Under the pieces are notes generated by a model. That model worked only from the letters and a program-made list of their open reading frames with translations, had not been told where the DNA came from and did not search any database. A stretch of DNA of 64,000 bases from NCBI GenBank assembly GCA_965644295.1, contig CBFFRP010000281.1, positions 62,001 to 126,000 on the forward strand. Direction: 5' to 3'. The stretch's first letter is position 1, and each line of letters starts with the position of its first letter. The position numbers and the translations under genes were made by a program. Positions 15,001-22,472 of the stretch are shown in pieces. The DNA is from Paraphysomonas bandaiensis (taxonomy: Eukaryota > Chrysophyceae).

Positions 15001-15815
15001 AGCATGCTCTCTGGTGTATTGCTTACCTCTGTCAAGCGTCAGATGATATTAGTACGTCGAATGAATTAAACGCAACTAAATTCGGTGAAAATGGGTCAAT
15101 TCAGTCTATTGTTATAGCGGTGCAAGATAATTTTGAGAACAGTCGAGTTGTGATTGCCGGGTTCACAGCATTGAGGAATTTATGTTCAGTGAGTGTGAAT
15201 GTTGGCAGGATGACCTTTTTTGGATGTTGTGACCTTGTTTGTGCGACAATTCGAAGACATTTGCACAATATACCAGTTTGCCGAGTGGCATGTCAAGCCT
15301 TGACTATGTTTTGTTCCACCGACAATGTTAGGACGTTGCTCGCATGTGATGTAGTTAACTTGCTGACAGATATGCTAGTTCGTCACTCTTCCATTAAAGA
15401 AATTTTGACCCATACTTGCCACTGTATATCGAGAATAGTCTCTAATGATTTGTCTCATTCATCTAATTTTTCAATGGATATCTGTTCTATTGTTATTAGC
15501 AGCTTTCAACTTTTTGCAGATGACACTGATGTAGTGTTAAAAGCATGTGATGTCGTCTGTGCCCTTTCTGGCCATTCTCATGAGTACAAGGTGTGCTTTG
15601 GCTCGAGTGGTATGATTGAAGCACTTGTTCAAGTGACTGAGCAGCACCGCCGAAATGTTATTGTTATGGAAGCAATATCACGAGCACTGGCAACTCTATC
15701 TGACAGATGCATTGAAAATAATGAGCGAATAAAAGTGACTGGAGGGCAAGATTTGTTGTGGTCAACATCTCAAATCTCAAGGACCTGGGTATCGGCAACT
15801 GATCAACTGGAGTGA
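1..15815 (+). CDS. giant armadillo-like repeat protein, 5' end outside window
   Basis: One frame runs open from base 3 to a TGA at 15813-15815, about 5,270 codons without an intron or stop, although neighbouring genes have introns every few hundred bases. The first ATG is at 51, but the frame is open upstream of it, so the true start probably lies left of the window. The protein is almost wholly alpha-helical repeats of about 40-45 residues of armadillo type. The clearest units lie around residues 4,150-4,400, where phrases such as GACEAMVEV, CGAIANLAL, ACIAINNLTG and GAIANLVLEN match the ARM consensus; earlier units are diverged and rich in Cys, Ser and Val. ARM solenoids usually act as protein-binding scaffolds. 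I see no catalytic domain, signal peptide or membrane segment. The repeat class is well supported; the function is unknown. Confidence 0.85.
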   Translation, partial: CPATARSAQEIFLEQNMVELVIGKLNDKSLPLERYVCEMEILFGLLNHNEISVGVLVNRDDLLSLLTDFVSAHISESSLALLSMIIVTELCSDRSLYTNIRQCKVLFNSSVHAIAVHEDNPAIVYNCCQCIVHFLRLFVEEELDFVDRNLISTLTDAMRRNMENESLANIASNAITMLSRRFNVEAAREANDVKTQFERIAEMLSEAAKFKDFALIATSSSEIVDLSCGEIDENVSLISSRIYEQLHEALVVSVGNSFAQIAILKAIVYLCGHNDRPFQHRSHVVGKFIAMRTDLAVFRCLSMMYHNCRISEFATLLLHFFISYSNSSDESLELPRLLQLTCEVLNRHDDDMTTLQNSCLLITTILNASNNSELCSSDHLCEQLCVSLLTGMNDSTSALRIVSALSSLIYTQSYDHATYMVRRQHILKNLLSILRAHMEHNSTVTAVCTLITNLSVSIGKDFNAILYELGGHQVLIEVLRRDSCTSETTIYSVYDTIYTVSQHMSPCSNHFNHNGIWELVIRDVERFQWEANVMKIVCLCIPVLLIETDDLVGINFQIMLEMCIKIPRVHSRKCEVILAVVMAIECILGTEFSFSISTLRSLLDMLGPLFEQYLHEHELVQQFSLILIRITSRINEFEHIENFIDCSLCGTIVSGLYTYSRHETIFSLFCSLLSSMFSDSIAYSSKLYDCGICDTLDSILRENFNDLNVFRHTCEVMSAVPPHSKCSQRLSSLDICRNVSCMIVRFNVDPDIGLLWTKAIIVLASEERSFPCFKETDLIEKLWWLLENCDSNELVVQSVFQIFYLLGVHEDFCSALCSENGCEKLIVHLEKYTGSPDVLLSVLKSLCVLSVHGEYRIRFRSRRVAIVVYKIVTTFAAEDILKEAFKLISILSSCNADMQNIFFEIGVLDAVCDYVNQSSEINLVGAALGATAKMIERNEMRKSWVAEKNLCDELTNWSTRLYNLSPQTLLNILTAIKCFSEMESYYLKSFSTATFVELYIISLKSYVTLLGASTEYDDLYCTLLTVSVMTSSSIYCTDSKLQIKVCDLFLESVHMKSSARITALAIEYISAIVKSDKLLISRCYDSGILDRYVELLTVCTDERTTFPVICQSIVVFSNSNKNLLAEYVDQRLIDSIVKRILEFRSDVLIVSDGYEALVSLISPELMSSVNFELLVVLVTAVVNSVDEESILKRLCSTVAILAHMSPSLSNLLGSARVCDALIHILYIHFGNLDIYSAVIVAVVNLTAESDTNCAVFAAAGLCSGLSQWFSCELSPSNVVNTCCAIVNICADNGGAMSNMAREGKCASLLSLYDKNIGQRACVLSILRVVEILVRDKLSLQESEHNNCVNLLQLTAKQYDDDPEVFSLAMGLLSSFDASVPTTQSEVFQSACIKAVESLKLYIHNAEMVCELCSGIISLMANSDVSADILGGCGLCVLCDNILKNHSQNANVVSSVCIVIGYLALNSATSLKTFEATSVAQQIVASYDVFLDVFETCSALTFSIRNLVRSDVIMVSMMEYGVCDSLMKSLELYSKHNGDIVAMNCWALRKLTSPSSNYDNTHALDVVIQRGGLLLTCDIISHNSHNIPTFTAAVALLGSIISNGIGIVEAEQRIRGALMSALSKHIESENLCRYGLCLLVAFVENITCCTISAANSESCDIVLESVQEHMTCSAIADMGCEYISRVVLIDTELVGVLNDRRRLDVILQCLLLYGKEHISIVLSCVKLAKVLIQQNRVSVLYDVISTEYSCPGALENYFTSFEMAELILSTFAIVLQRNFFSQQWKSCPAVCESVLNYFTNFVNRFPIALLGCRIIYFLATGCRANKEYLLCHGAFEVISATLVKYFDRSTVISNAALCALQCLLADTELGVFSSPTDMLCKILVDIINLDWNTTTIYTESALDIIYELCKNNRCSCAFLRHDVSSTLIRIISTAEHISTHCLRRVLSILRTDDNILRGTMQVTAVHTFLSVLECENDVAVLEQTCGLLLGVWSTIVSVNDYHSIYSHVVTVLAKLKQQEGIVEVCCEHVIRATKALTSPISLEHVNISELCVELLDIHTTSIAGINVLSTVSALCDFDVNYSVFRSCGLFTRIASMLLEKTYSEDFCEIAMKCILCLQRLPSSPTKTLAVDPYEENLLIRISKHVFHENYSSDEAIRCSCILIEFLLSESSEHEKKFNDEIFSDDIVRVVRTRLFSLNEISIRTELLSCLSALCFFQECAIKLVVAGLLETSLDFMIRHIEVEHVVLFCGSVICIFTGDVVAHRERIQDALGSSGLHVAMLKGCDIHRQSISCVSTLLLAIYNICRSHAANISALIDNGATAIFTDLLERYHSEDASISRILCKICYEIVKGNETYCEAFNRSDLCSIAVRSLEYSMRTLLLHDAEVKLDLICTLMEVDQQCLDYFSNSANFLVFLEKAVLEYHSSYREFELKTLQAVEFLCRDYSGQVVLEFRKAAVYNRLMMFLQRYSGDSECIYTGARVMYCILASECDSERTRLGSTCGLCGQLLQLMMQHLSDKKCVLEVATVLSLLSATLPNVLILRDLGVSKSVATALQQYHLDNMTTMVLCNFIVCLTATSNLKLELESHGVFHTICDIAISLDYEDRNYTYAILKLVCCFIEGNHRNIVIFYRLIPPPLLFECFQYYLLQQDLEITRELCKILAAPGFNDQTLLESNNYICDDRLSECAVTALKLFFSDFDTFCALCTIISCAEGIDDTHLCQYFQLGALVPVIKGIDGHISVMKSKSCLLAAGLLCQYEFRTAETSGSSLGEVGLNNCEEVHSFLLLQLQSSGDRKSVAILSSFLLTLRDYFPTGRGDITSSVIDVAVELLNGHHLHYSVYSNLIYVVDIEIKESRIAYSDSLRISLLHLIAQPSLNICSSRFVNCMLRILMFLAENDCMNMCSAALCDVTVRVLCEAMKSVQHDTVKLVCDLISKLCKGCPAIRDCFATTDIHEEICNTLKLEYDSELVGAAVITAVFQLCGGDSSFHNDNCRLLLRYDIDKCIASLLERSNITTEMILTLFLCMKNLSELREYCQRFGDERTIKLFLQIYKNNTHSSETLASVGLAIIRNLVAVDGNSEQFCDASTLGKIMSVLSVYGDCNSTVAMDCVVLLNSLLSNTPPCELDSLRVGDAYQDLVNSLRRHIHLENSSTVLYICHSIVKLSSKSDDSKSRLCSSGAVVSLEQALSTFDNNRDVVFSVLSAMRCLSFVPSFATYISNTKFCVIISQVLSQYIDDLEIVDQLLGTVSNASSFEEDFRIILIESKFCCLVMTYAERNCDSPAISVSILKILIYFVDHANTDQFPSRSVTNVIFNVLSSHKSNPTVCKYGSMAARYFSELIPNAVDFIECQLHTVVANLLSIHFERVIIIENTLICLKNLIDTSKDQTLVMSNDFSLGHLCEICSKLLNTYSSEVSIVVGSCDIIVSALKSHVRDQTALNSECVAVASIEDSTFDMAATFNMILTDMCNLLDHFFSDSCIALKVMKAILYIGVSYSKISSSSIECDISRAVLKTCASDGAFNLKIISQSNAALFCEVISILCTRNSEYLLTAAKTTELHVIILEIIVLYCQARSVSSSACTAFYQFISINPDVICLCDVKYLQSIQNILQLHMGCTSVVEMGSNVVMMLASHEHFVLQSRRLVVVKTLLEAIKCHIKSPESVVASIFSALLSLSADTECSVVMCTHGVCVVAFDCITNRKSCVSLVTVCTELIMKLASRECTNKYVRESLNCHAQLVRILHVCYEDDNIVRNVCVALDHIIKSESDNAKIISTNIDAAISKCLDSRSKEVCPSDNAAIKPVVNLVIVICKSCPLFCRKLSELNLCEAMVKMLHLCRHAELSEAMLSAINALAVTSENKARFGTSHCCKVVIESLESFNYEASLVCIGCSCISKICSDDPEIKVSYGNAGCCTVVIGLLRVYVNNQSVVSYACAALWSLINNCIPNVVIVSEVVGACDVLVDLLTVFSDSDLVCGSVCGILALVLENNSTHFYSLKHHNLLDLSLSVLTKHLNSRVAVLSSTSLVAVMLTLHAKADTIGDVLDGIDSIFIALTQCLRDRMEDTVLMTEVCGAISSLAMAVTSKGCATLESRDTCSLLSDVAAFALSRRVKTLAQASSLAITSLCQGRRSIQLYFSETSICSTVVGFLRMLDRDNSDDSIDVAVSALNAVAHLARHSKSKDTENQLNIEKLMTAGACEISVSVLTKRIQNRIVAFSASRVIFYLAGGGNDACTHRLNRSGACEAMVEVHRHYQRDLHVSQYSCGAIANLALLEHNNSLLLASDVPESIITTLLSCGTEDPDVAAMACIAINNLTGNRSQIRTKMGKAGACTAIVNALSMFRTNCVVVRAASGAIANLVLENDVNADALVKTDAIGTIVESALVHVDDIGVSHSALLFTLSICGTVAGSASSFLDSSICNVLSQIFSLHNADSALIRLCCITINVLCEDDNRTAGTMAKLLIPAKITTVLFDHLDDASVMLAGLKSILLLAQNYDDNIHVLISSGAGNLITQTLSFDPISGKIAYLACRVLNVLSRDNPAQLSLVHAGVCSKLCSVLELFTPDEDIVLQICYCVQSLTSSCVESRDALYESGLCQGITSALQLHSGSKKTGREICCAMWALIDDNIPALKDISHEKTCVSLVTFMQKYIGDFDCVNIASKLMKMIARSSICRSVFGKCGGCDCATLALEQNFDQREGCLNIIGALHALSVENKNNCEILGIKGACELAAKVLSSHIESAQIIAVCLKFVRCISEYLTNKIRLGKCEVPKLIVTVLKLYTEDTMLLKLGSSIVTSMCDKHDSNSLLFAEAGIFPALRPIIELHTSDTALMVVVFDAIFHLLSSEAQPDTVDGFVTCGLVDSLVDAMHIHLGKSAVIYNICRTIKLLAIPPNHVDLVNTGVCENLVLTLSCHLSDKSVNTIICATIRAVADRSSNRYALGTYNVCSALIKALQFAVEFEDCRLIEEALHTIYAVVKDCCANQIAASSVCDMIAELVGAGNGEEIDEHALWCIAYLCQASDDISTSNELNATKFGENGSIQSIVIAVQDNFENSRVVIAGFTALRNLCSVSVNVGRMTFFGCCDLVCATIRRHLHNIPVCRVACQALTMFCSTDNVRTLLACDVVNLLTDMLVRHSSIKEILTHTCHCISRIVSNDLSHSSNFSMDICSIVISSFQLFADDTDVVLKACDVVCALSGHSHEYKVCFGSSGMIEALVQVTEQHRRNVIVMEAISRALATLSDRCIENNERIKVTGGQDLLWSTSQISRTWVSATDQLE

Positions 15816-16029
15816 TTGCTAAGAAGTGATGTAGAATGTCATATGGATATATAGTTGATTATAAGTAAATATCTTTAATTTTTGTGAATTATAAGTAGGT
15901 ATCGTACTCTTGTTGGAAGTATCATGACCACGAGGTACGTAGTGACTTGTAGTACAAGCCCATGCATTTTTTACGGCGACACATACATAGCGTATGTCAG
16001 AAAATTCATCGCAATACTGGTATTAAGGC

Positions 16030-16164
16030 AAAATAGGCGTGTAAGAGTCAGAACTAATTTAGCATTGTAATTTAACTAACTAGTGCTTAACTCTGATATT
16101 ATATTATTTAACTCTACGAAACAGCTTGTGCGTCGCCGCAAGCACCAAGGCGCAATAACTTTCG
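16030..16164 (+). repeat. dispersed hAT-associated repeat with terminal hairpin, copy A
   Basis: This block is related to 38911-39090, 52296-52479 and 55165-55292. It has a shared AGGCGT...AAGAGTCAG upstream part and ends in a foldable motif at 16117-16164. There an outer stem CGAAA/TTTCG encloses an inner GCTTG...CAAGC hairpin. In the copy at 52 kb the same block lies about 90 bp inside the left end of a complete hAT element, so it is best read as the subterminal region of that family. No transposase sequence is recognisable after this copy. Confidence 0.6.
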
Positions 16165-17396
16165 TTCTCTGTCCTTAAGGTGAACTAGCCCGGTTGATTG
16201 ACTTTAGCAGGCAGCCCACTACCCCGGATGTCCTTGAGGTGGGTTCTTTAATGGATGCCTGTTTATTCGTCAAGGTCCAGAGACGTCTACACAAGTGACA
16301 CTAATTAGTGTCTCTTGTACCACACAAGCACTCAGCTATGAGTGGGCAGAACGCTATCTGCAGATTATGCTTGTGGCTCATGTTAGCTTCCTGGAGAAAT
16401 CTCTCCAGTACTTCTCTCCAGAACACCACGAAAAGGTGCGAGTCCGACTGTTGAGGGTGGAGTTAGTTACATTCTCAAATAAGCATACACGAAATGACGA
16501 CGAAACTATTGTCAGGATTTAAGAGGGCAAGTTCTCAACAACACCAGAAGCTCGTTAACAACGCCTTACTTTTAGTAATCGACTGGTCAAAGTTCTTAAC
16601 GTGATTTCTACTTACCATCGACTTAGGGCTACTACCTGCTAAAAAACAATATCCGAAGGAAACTGTATGCAACTGTTAAAACAGCTCCATGTTATATACT
16701 CGTATATTTACTTGCAGAATCTACTAGTTATCACAAATAAAATGCAGAACACACACACAGAGGGGGGTCTTCTTCCCTTTACGGTGTTATGGTGACCGTA
16801 TATACTGGTAATATACACTGTCAATATACTCTTAGTTATATGAAATACAGACCGACATTACTTACACCGAATGAAATAACCAGTGCGACGGACGGACAGA
16901 CTGACGGACTTATGTATACACATACCGTGATTTACTTCTTGTTTTCGTGTTGATAACATGATATTACCGCGTAAAAAATATATACACTTATTATATATAT
17001 GCCTAAAACCGGTTGCACCATGGTGCTCGCAGCGATGCACAAGTAGTCCCGAGACGGTTGCCCGCCACTAGTAGTATATGCAAATCCAGTTATTAGTTAG
17101 TCTATACATATAAACTAGTTTCTTGTACACAACCGTTCTCATGTAATAATCAGACTTTCCTATATGCCTAAAACCCAAGCTCAAGTTAACAAAATGATTA
17201 ATAAAGCTCTGAAAACAACTGTGAACAAAGCTAAGCAAGACGTAACCAACCACGCAGATAACTAACGTAAGGAAGTGGCCAAGAATAAACAAAAATGCTG
17301 CATCAGTAAAGAAGAAGATCAGGAAGAAGATTTAACTTATTACTGACCTAAAAAACTTCTCATAAGAGAAGAAAACGTCACAACACAGCACACATG
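16165..17396. other. intergenic stretch without recognised gene
   Basis: About 1.2 kb between a transposon-derived repeat and a broken gene. Short frames exist, but none shows domain-like sequence or consistent splice structure. I see no RNA gene or terminal repeat here. Confidence 0.5.
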
Positions 17397-17912
17397 CTAC
17401 GGTTTAACTTTCTTTTTCTTGGCGTCCTGTACCATAGATAAAGGCATGAGGCGGCTGTCAAAACGTAACTTATGGCGCCCACCATTAGGCCCTTCAACAA
17501 TGGGATACCATTCATTCCCTACCTACAACAGAAAATTATTTTTATGAGCATGTATATGTGTAATGCATACATATATACTACCTGTGTTTCATAGCCGGTG
17601 CGTTCATACGCTAGTTTCATTACCATTGGACGTAATACCTGTTATACTAGAGATATCCGAGGCAGCGGAAGTGGTAGTCATATTGTCAGCTTCCATCCCC
17701 TCCAGTAAGCCATCTCCCTTTCCATGTTAGGGGCGGGCGTATCACCGTTAGGAAGGTTTTAACATTATTTTAGGAAGGTGGCCTTATGATATTGCATTCT
17801 GTTCAGCCTTGGCAGTATACGCTCGACCAACAAACGCAATTTCTTTATCTTGCTCTCTTCTTCCTCTGATTCCTCAATTTGTTCAGACTTCTTCTTAGGC
17901 AACGTCTTAACG
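17397..17912 (-). pseudogene. fragment of an unrecognised split gene
   Basis: Two coding-like pieces join in phase 0 across a clean 59-bp GT-AG intron (17523-17581). The upstream piece, 17582-17638, ends in ERTGYETQ. The downstream piece, 17397-17522, begins VGNEWYPIVEGPNGG, has an LRFDSRLMPLSMVQD segment and ends in a Lys-rich tail at a TAG (17397-17399). Further upstream on the same strand, 17838-17910 encodes an acidic/lysine stretch containing KKKSEQIEESEEEE, but stops separate it from the downstream exons, and it runs into the inverted repeat that starts near 17895. I read this as the 3' part of a gene disrupted upstream, or a small gene starting at an internal ATG. I do not recognise the family. 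Confidence 0.35.
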
Positions 17913-18122
17913 CCCTTCTAAGCAGTTTTATATTAGGCATTATACGATATCTACAGCATGTATACTACCGTTACGACATAACGACTGAATAAGGTATTAT
18001 TAAGTGGTGGTAGTAGTACGCATGTATATACGTTACAGTACTCGACATGTCGCAACATGTATAGTACACATACTGTAGATATCGTATAATGGGTATTAAA
18101 AGGCGCTAAGACGTTGCTTCAG
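17895..18122. repeat. inverted repeat with about 70-bp arms
   Basis: The left arm (about 17895-17965) and right arm (about 18050-18122) are imperfect reverse complements. The best matching core is ATTATACGATATCTACAG on the left, and the outer ends match as GCAACGTCTTA. The spacer is about 85 bp. No target-site duplication is obvious. It lies at the broken upstream edge of the gene fragment beside it, so it may be the insertion that disrupted it. Confidence 0.55.
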
Positions 18123-18639
18123 AAGATGTCACGCAGTTCACTGGGTTCACTACGTGTATCTTAGTACCAATGTTCTCTATGTATATACGGTATCTACCTC
18201 TCTATATTTATCTTCGTATCTATGCATATACTACGTATATATACTTATACATCTATCTTCTATCTATGTATCTACTTTCTTATACTATACTCTTTACGGT
18301 TTGTATAGAGTCTTTTCAATTTTATACTTCGACTTTTTCAGTCTCACTTCGACTTCGTTTTAGCAGTGAGTTTGTAGGCGAGTGTGGATTCGATATTGCT
18401 GTCATATCCTGGATAAGGATTCGATTGTGTTGGAGATGTCCGAGAGAGTGTTCATTCTCTGTTGTACTTGGCAGTGTTTCACCCGCTGGTGGCACTGGAC
18501 AGCGTTGTGTGCCCGCTGGCCGATGCCTTTTGTGAACCTAATTGCTCTCCGCAATCTTCCTACCTAAGCAATCTCGAGTCGCGAGAGGATTATGGAAGTC
18601 TATTAGCTCGACAGAGCTCATGAAGCTCCTCAAGAGCTT

Positions 18640-19530
18640 CTGCACATGAGACGTGGCCACACCAACAAGCATAAATTGTATAAATTGATCGAGGCCTTCA
18701 ATCATAGACTTTTCACAGGTAGCAGTTTAACTCGTCGTCACCTCAGTAAACAGTGCCTCCAGAAAACAGAAGGAATACGCAAAACATGTGCTAAATCCAA
18801 GATTGCAAAGCTTCATTTCCTGGGAAGCCTGAAGACGAGCTTCTCCTTCCTCCAGACTACCTGTGCTGCTGTGGACACCACCTTGAAGGGCCCTAAAGAT
18901 CTGCTGCCTATACAGGAGACATACCGAAGACACAGACCGCAAGTTGTTTGTGATAGGACAACAAGTAGATTGGGCAAGAGCGTATAATTCACTTACACGC
19001 GCAACTCGTCGTATTCCCAAACTCGTTGTATAGTTTGCACTTGTTGGTGCATCCAATAGTAACTAAATGAGAGTCATATTTTACTTATAGTGTCGCACGT
19101 GTTGTTAGGTTGATTGCGAAAACACACAAGATTGTGCTTCTCATTATTCAGACGTTATATATATCAAGATTCTAGCATTAGCATTTTTTTCAGCATGCCT
19201 GTCCATCGACTTGATGTGTCCATTGTTTCCTGCTACACTGACATCAAGGGCGATGTGTTCATTTGACTCCAACACCTGATTTCAACCTTCCAACGGAACA
19301 CTGTTTCAAACTGCGCAAGTCTCTATACGGTCTAAAAGCTCACGCATATCCTCATTGACGACCATCAATAAGTCTATAAAGTCGTTGGGACTTAAGTTAT
19401 GTATGTCAGGGGTACTATCGGAATGGGGATTCGGTTCAATAGAAATAGCTTCGACATGCATATTCTTACTGATGCAGATTGGGCATAAGGAGACGTAGTA
19501 TCACGCTGTTCAACGACTGGATACATTGTT
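18640..19530 (+). mobile_element. degenerate Ty1/copia retrotransposon remnant
   Basis: Pieces of a copia polyprotein appear in order but with stops and frameshifts. Near 18650 there is an RRGHTNKHKL phrase like the GAG-pre-integrase domain. Near 19240 there is DIKGDVFI, and near 19310 KLRKSLYGLK, the conserved reverse transcriptase block. Near 19473-19535 come DADWA and STTGYIVF, the copia RNase H block. Spacing is much shorter than in an intact element, so large deletions have occurred. No long terminal repeats were found. It is not functional. Confidence 0.65.
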
Positions 19531-19550
19531 TTTTGCTGCGGGTGTTTAAC

Positions 19551-19655
19551 CATCACTGTTACAACACCACCATCATCATCATCACCATCACTGTTACAAC
19601 ACCACCATCATCACCATCACTGTTACAACACCACCATCATCATCACCACCACAAC
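19551..19655. repeat. CACCAT-type minisatellite
   Basis: Three to four imperfect copies of a roughly 30-40 bp unit made of CTGTTACAACACCACC followed by CAT/CAC triplets. It follows directly after the copia RNase H remnant. Confidence 0.8.
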
Positions 19656-19979
19656 TGGCATTATGGCACTGGCTTTTTATAACATAAACTATATAATAAA
19701 TTTTATTTTATAACTTTTTCTAATTTTCATAAAAGCCAAAAAGCCAGAAAGCCAAAATGCCAAAACTATATTTTTATTTTATTATAAGATAATTATTTAA
19801 TATTATATAAAGTAATTAATTTTTATTTAAAGTATAGTATTATTAATATTATTATATTTAAAGATAGAGTGAAAAGGAAAGAGTAATAAAACGAAGTTTT
19901 ATTACGATACGAGAGCCCTTCTGGCTCAGGAAGAATGCCTAAGCGGCTTAGAGCGACCCCTCGGCCCTCCGCCTCTTTG

Positions 19980-21170
19980 TGTGTAATACCTTAAGTCTAG
20001 CCTGCGACTTAGTATAATTCCCCAACATTGCATGCAATGGTTTCACAATCAGCACATATACGCGTACGCAATCTCTCACCAAATTTGCCACACCCATGAA
20101 CTCCTTCTGGGTACTAGGCCAAACTTCCGAAATATCACCAAACCCGCTGATAATTCCTAATCAGCTCCTCTTCCCAGCTAGCAAATATAATAAAACCATC
20201 GAGATATATCTCACAAATCTCACACACTAAACCCGCTAGCACTACACTTTGCATTTGCCGCTGGAAGTAGGACGGGGCACCTTTCAAACCCATGGGGAGC
20301 CGGAGCCACTCGTACACCCCGTTTTGAGTAATAAAGGCGACCCAATTACGGGACTCCTCGCCCACTGGCACCAATTCGATAAATCATATCTCTAATGTTC
20401 GGAATTGGCCAGATCTAACCTTGTTGAGATTCTTATAATCCAACACTAATCGCCACTTATTGTTTGGCTACGGAACTACAAAAGAATGACTATAATGAGT
20501 GGCCGAGCTAGGTTGGATCGCTCCCAACCGCTCTAACTTTTCCACTCCACGTTGGAGTTCGCGCTGACGACTCCTATCCAACCTCCTACGAGGCAATTTA
20601 TTGCCGACATCAGCCATGCCTCAGCTGGGTTCCGGACTTCTCTAACTAAAAGTTCTAACTTCGTGGGCTTTCCTTTTCGAATCCCTAATCGAAAGATATC
20701 CCTGTATCCCACAGGACCTCACGAATCTTTTCTTGTAGGTCCGGTGACCCATAAACCTTTTCTGGAATCGTAGGAGACTCACCCTCAGAGTCTAGATAAT
20801 CAGAGTCAATGGAGTCTAACTGATCGTTGCGAATTTCTTTCATATCCTCTCGGTCCCTTGTCGACCTATTTGAGAAATTTGAAAGATCTTCTCCCAGCGA
20901 AAGCAGCTGTTCCTCCGCTGGGTACGACCACTCTTCCCCTATATCACTGATTCCTACGTCCAGAGGGGTCAACTCCCTCGGACCTCAAGATTAATTATTA
21001 CGTAGTGGAAGACGAACGCTGGCTCGTTCCCCCCCACAAGGGTAAAACGCGTACACGCCAAGGCTCGGAGACACTGCTCCCCCGGACTGATCATTTCTCT
21101 CTCTCGCAAGAGGGAATGCATTGTCCCCCACTACGTTGGCTGCTCGCCTTGCGCTGACCGCGCTCATAAA
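19980..21170 (-). mobile_element. degenerate Ty3/gypsy retrotransposon remnant
   Basis: Read on the minus strand, 20580 down to 20135 encodes a broken reverse transcriptase. It contains EKLERLGAIQPS, then NNKWRLVLDYKNLNKV, then NGVYEWLRLPMGLKGAPS with FQRQM, and the active-site region as YLDG instead of the usual YLDD or YVDD. Stops interrupt the frame. Upstream on the same strand (20972-20685) lies an acidic linker ending near IREVLWDTGISFD, which sits before the RT in such elements. The missing second aspartate and the stops show a dead copy. The satellite at 21.3-22.0 kb lies on its 5' side. Confidence 0.75.
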
Positions 21171-21270
21171 TCACTTATCAAAGCCGGTGACCATCTCTTG
21201 GGCCCCGGTTCTAAAGGACTCATCAGAGTCTCTAACTATCACAAGGAAAAGAGTATCATGCCGCTCCCTC

Positions 21271-22040
21271 GCAGCTTCCTCTAAGCCCCATGCACAACTA
21301 AACTTACTCCCTCCTTTCGGAAGCACTAATTTCTCAATCTGCATCAAGGGACAGAGTACCCTGCTGCTCCCTCGCAGCTTACTCAAAGTCCCATACACAA
21401 CAAAACACACTCCTTCCTTTCGGAAGCACTAATCAAAGATAGACACATCACAAGGGACAGAGTACCCTGCTGCTCTCTCGCAGCTTACTCAAAGTCCCAT
21501 ACACAACAAAACACACTCCTTCCTTTCGGAAGCACTAATCAAAGATAGACACATCACAAGGGACAGAGTACCCTGCTGCTCTCTCGCAGCTTACTCAAAG
21601 TCCCATACACAACAAAACACACTCCTTCCTTTCGGAAGCACTAATCAAAGATAGACACATCACAAGGGACAGAGTACCCTGCTGCTCCCTCGCAGCTTAC
21701 TCAAAGTCCCATACACAACTAACTTACTCCTTCCTTTCGGAAGCACTAATCAAAGATAGACACATCACAAGGGACAGAGTACCCTGCTGCTCTCTCGCAG
21801 CTTACTCAAAGTCCCATACACAACAAAACACACTCCTTCCTTTCGGAAGCACTAATCAAAGATAGACACATCACAAGGGACAGAGTACCCTGCTGCTCCC
21901 TCGCAGCTTACTCAAAGTCCCATACACAACAAAACACACTCCTTCCTTTCGGAAGCACTAATCAAAGATGGACACATCAGAGTCTCTATCTGCATCAAGG
22001 GACAGAGTACCCTGCTGCTCCTTCGCAACACCTCTAAGTC
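21271..22040. repeat. 106-bp tandem satellite, about seven copies
   Basis: Near-identical units start at 21381, 21487, 21593, 21699, 21804 and 21910, giving periods of 106 bp with one of 105. More diverged half-units lie on both sides. Each unit holds ACTCAAAGTCCCATACACAA and a small hairpin CTTCCTTTCGGAAG. The period is not a multiple of three, so it is not a coding repeat. It lies next to the gypsy remnant and may have arisen from its sequence. Confidence 0.9.
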
Positions 22041-22472
22041 CACTTGAGCCTTCCTCTGAGTCCCCATGATCCTCTACATGGTCACTGCATCCCTCTGCAG
22101 TCCAATATCAGGGTTGGAGCTTACGAGGTCCCTAGAAAACCTCCTCCTTCCCTCAACAACCCGAGCTAGAGGTTATCGGCTCCCCTGGCCATCCCCCTTC
22201 TTGCTCTACACACTCCTTCCTTGCGGAAGCTGTAGTCCTTCTAGACAATCAGGAAAATATCGATATTGTGCCCGTACCACTGTCTACAAGTTCGTAGCTA
22301 ACAGCAAGAACAGAGCAGGACTAGAATATATGATTATTATGCAGATAAGAATCATGTATGAATAGTCTGGCATGAAACTACTGCCACTGGACTACCGTAT
22401 CCTGAAGGGAAACCCCATGTTTCCAGAAGGAGAGAAACTCCCAAGCCCTAAAACTAGGAGTTTCATGCCACA

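Noticed and set aside
16117-16164. Naming the conserved hairpin a twister or hammerhead ribozyme
   Set aside because: TAACGC and CAAG words recall twister, but the required conserved strands are not all present; hammerhead core CTGATGA is missing.
18154-18535. Tyr/Leu/Ser-rich plus-strand frames
   Set aside because: Composed of TATCTA-type simple sequence; no domain, no splice support.
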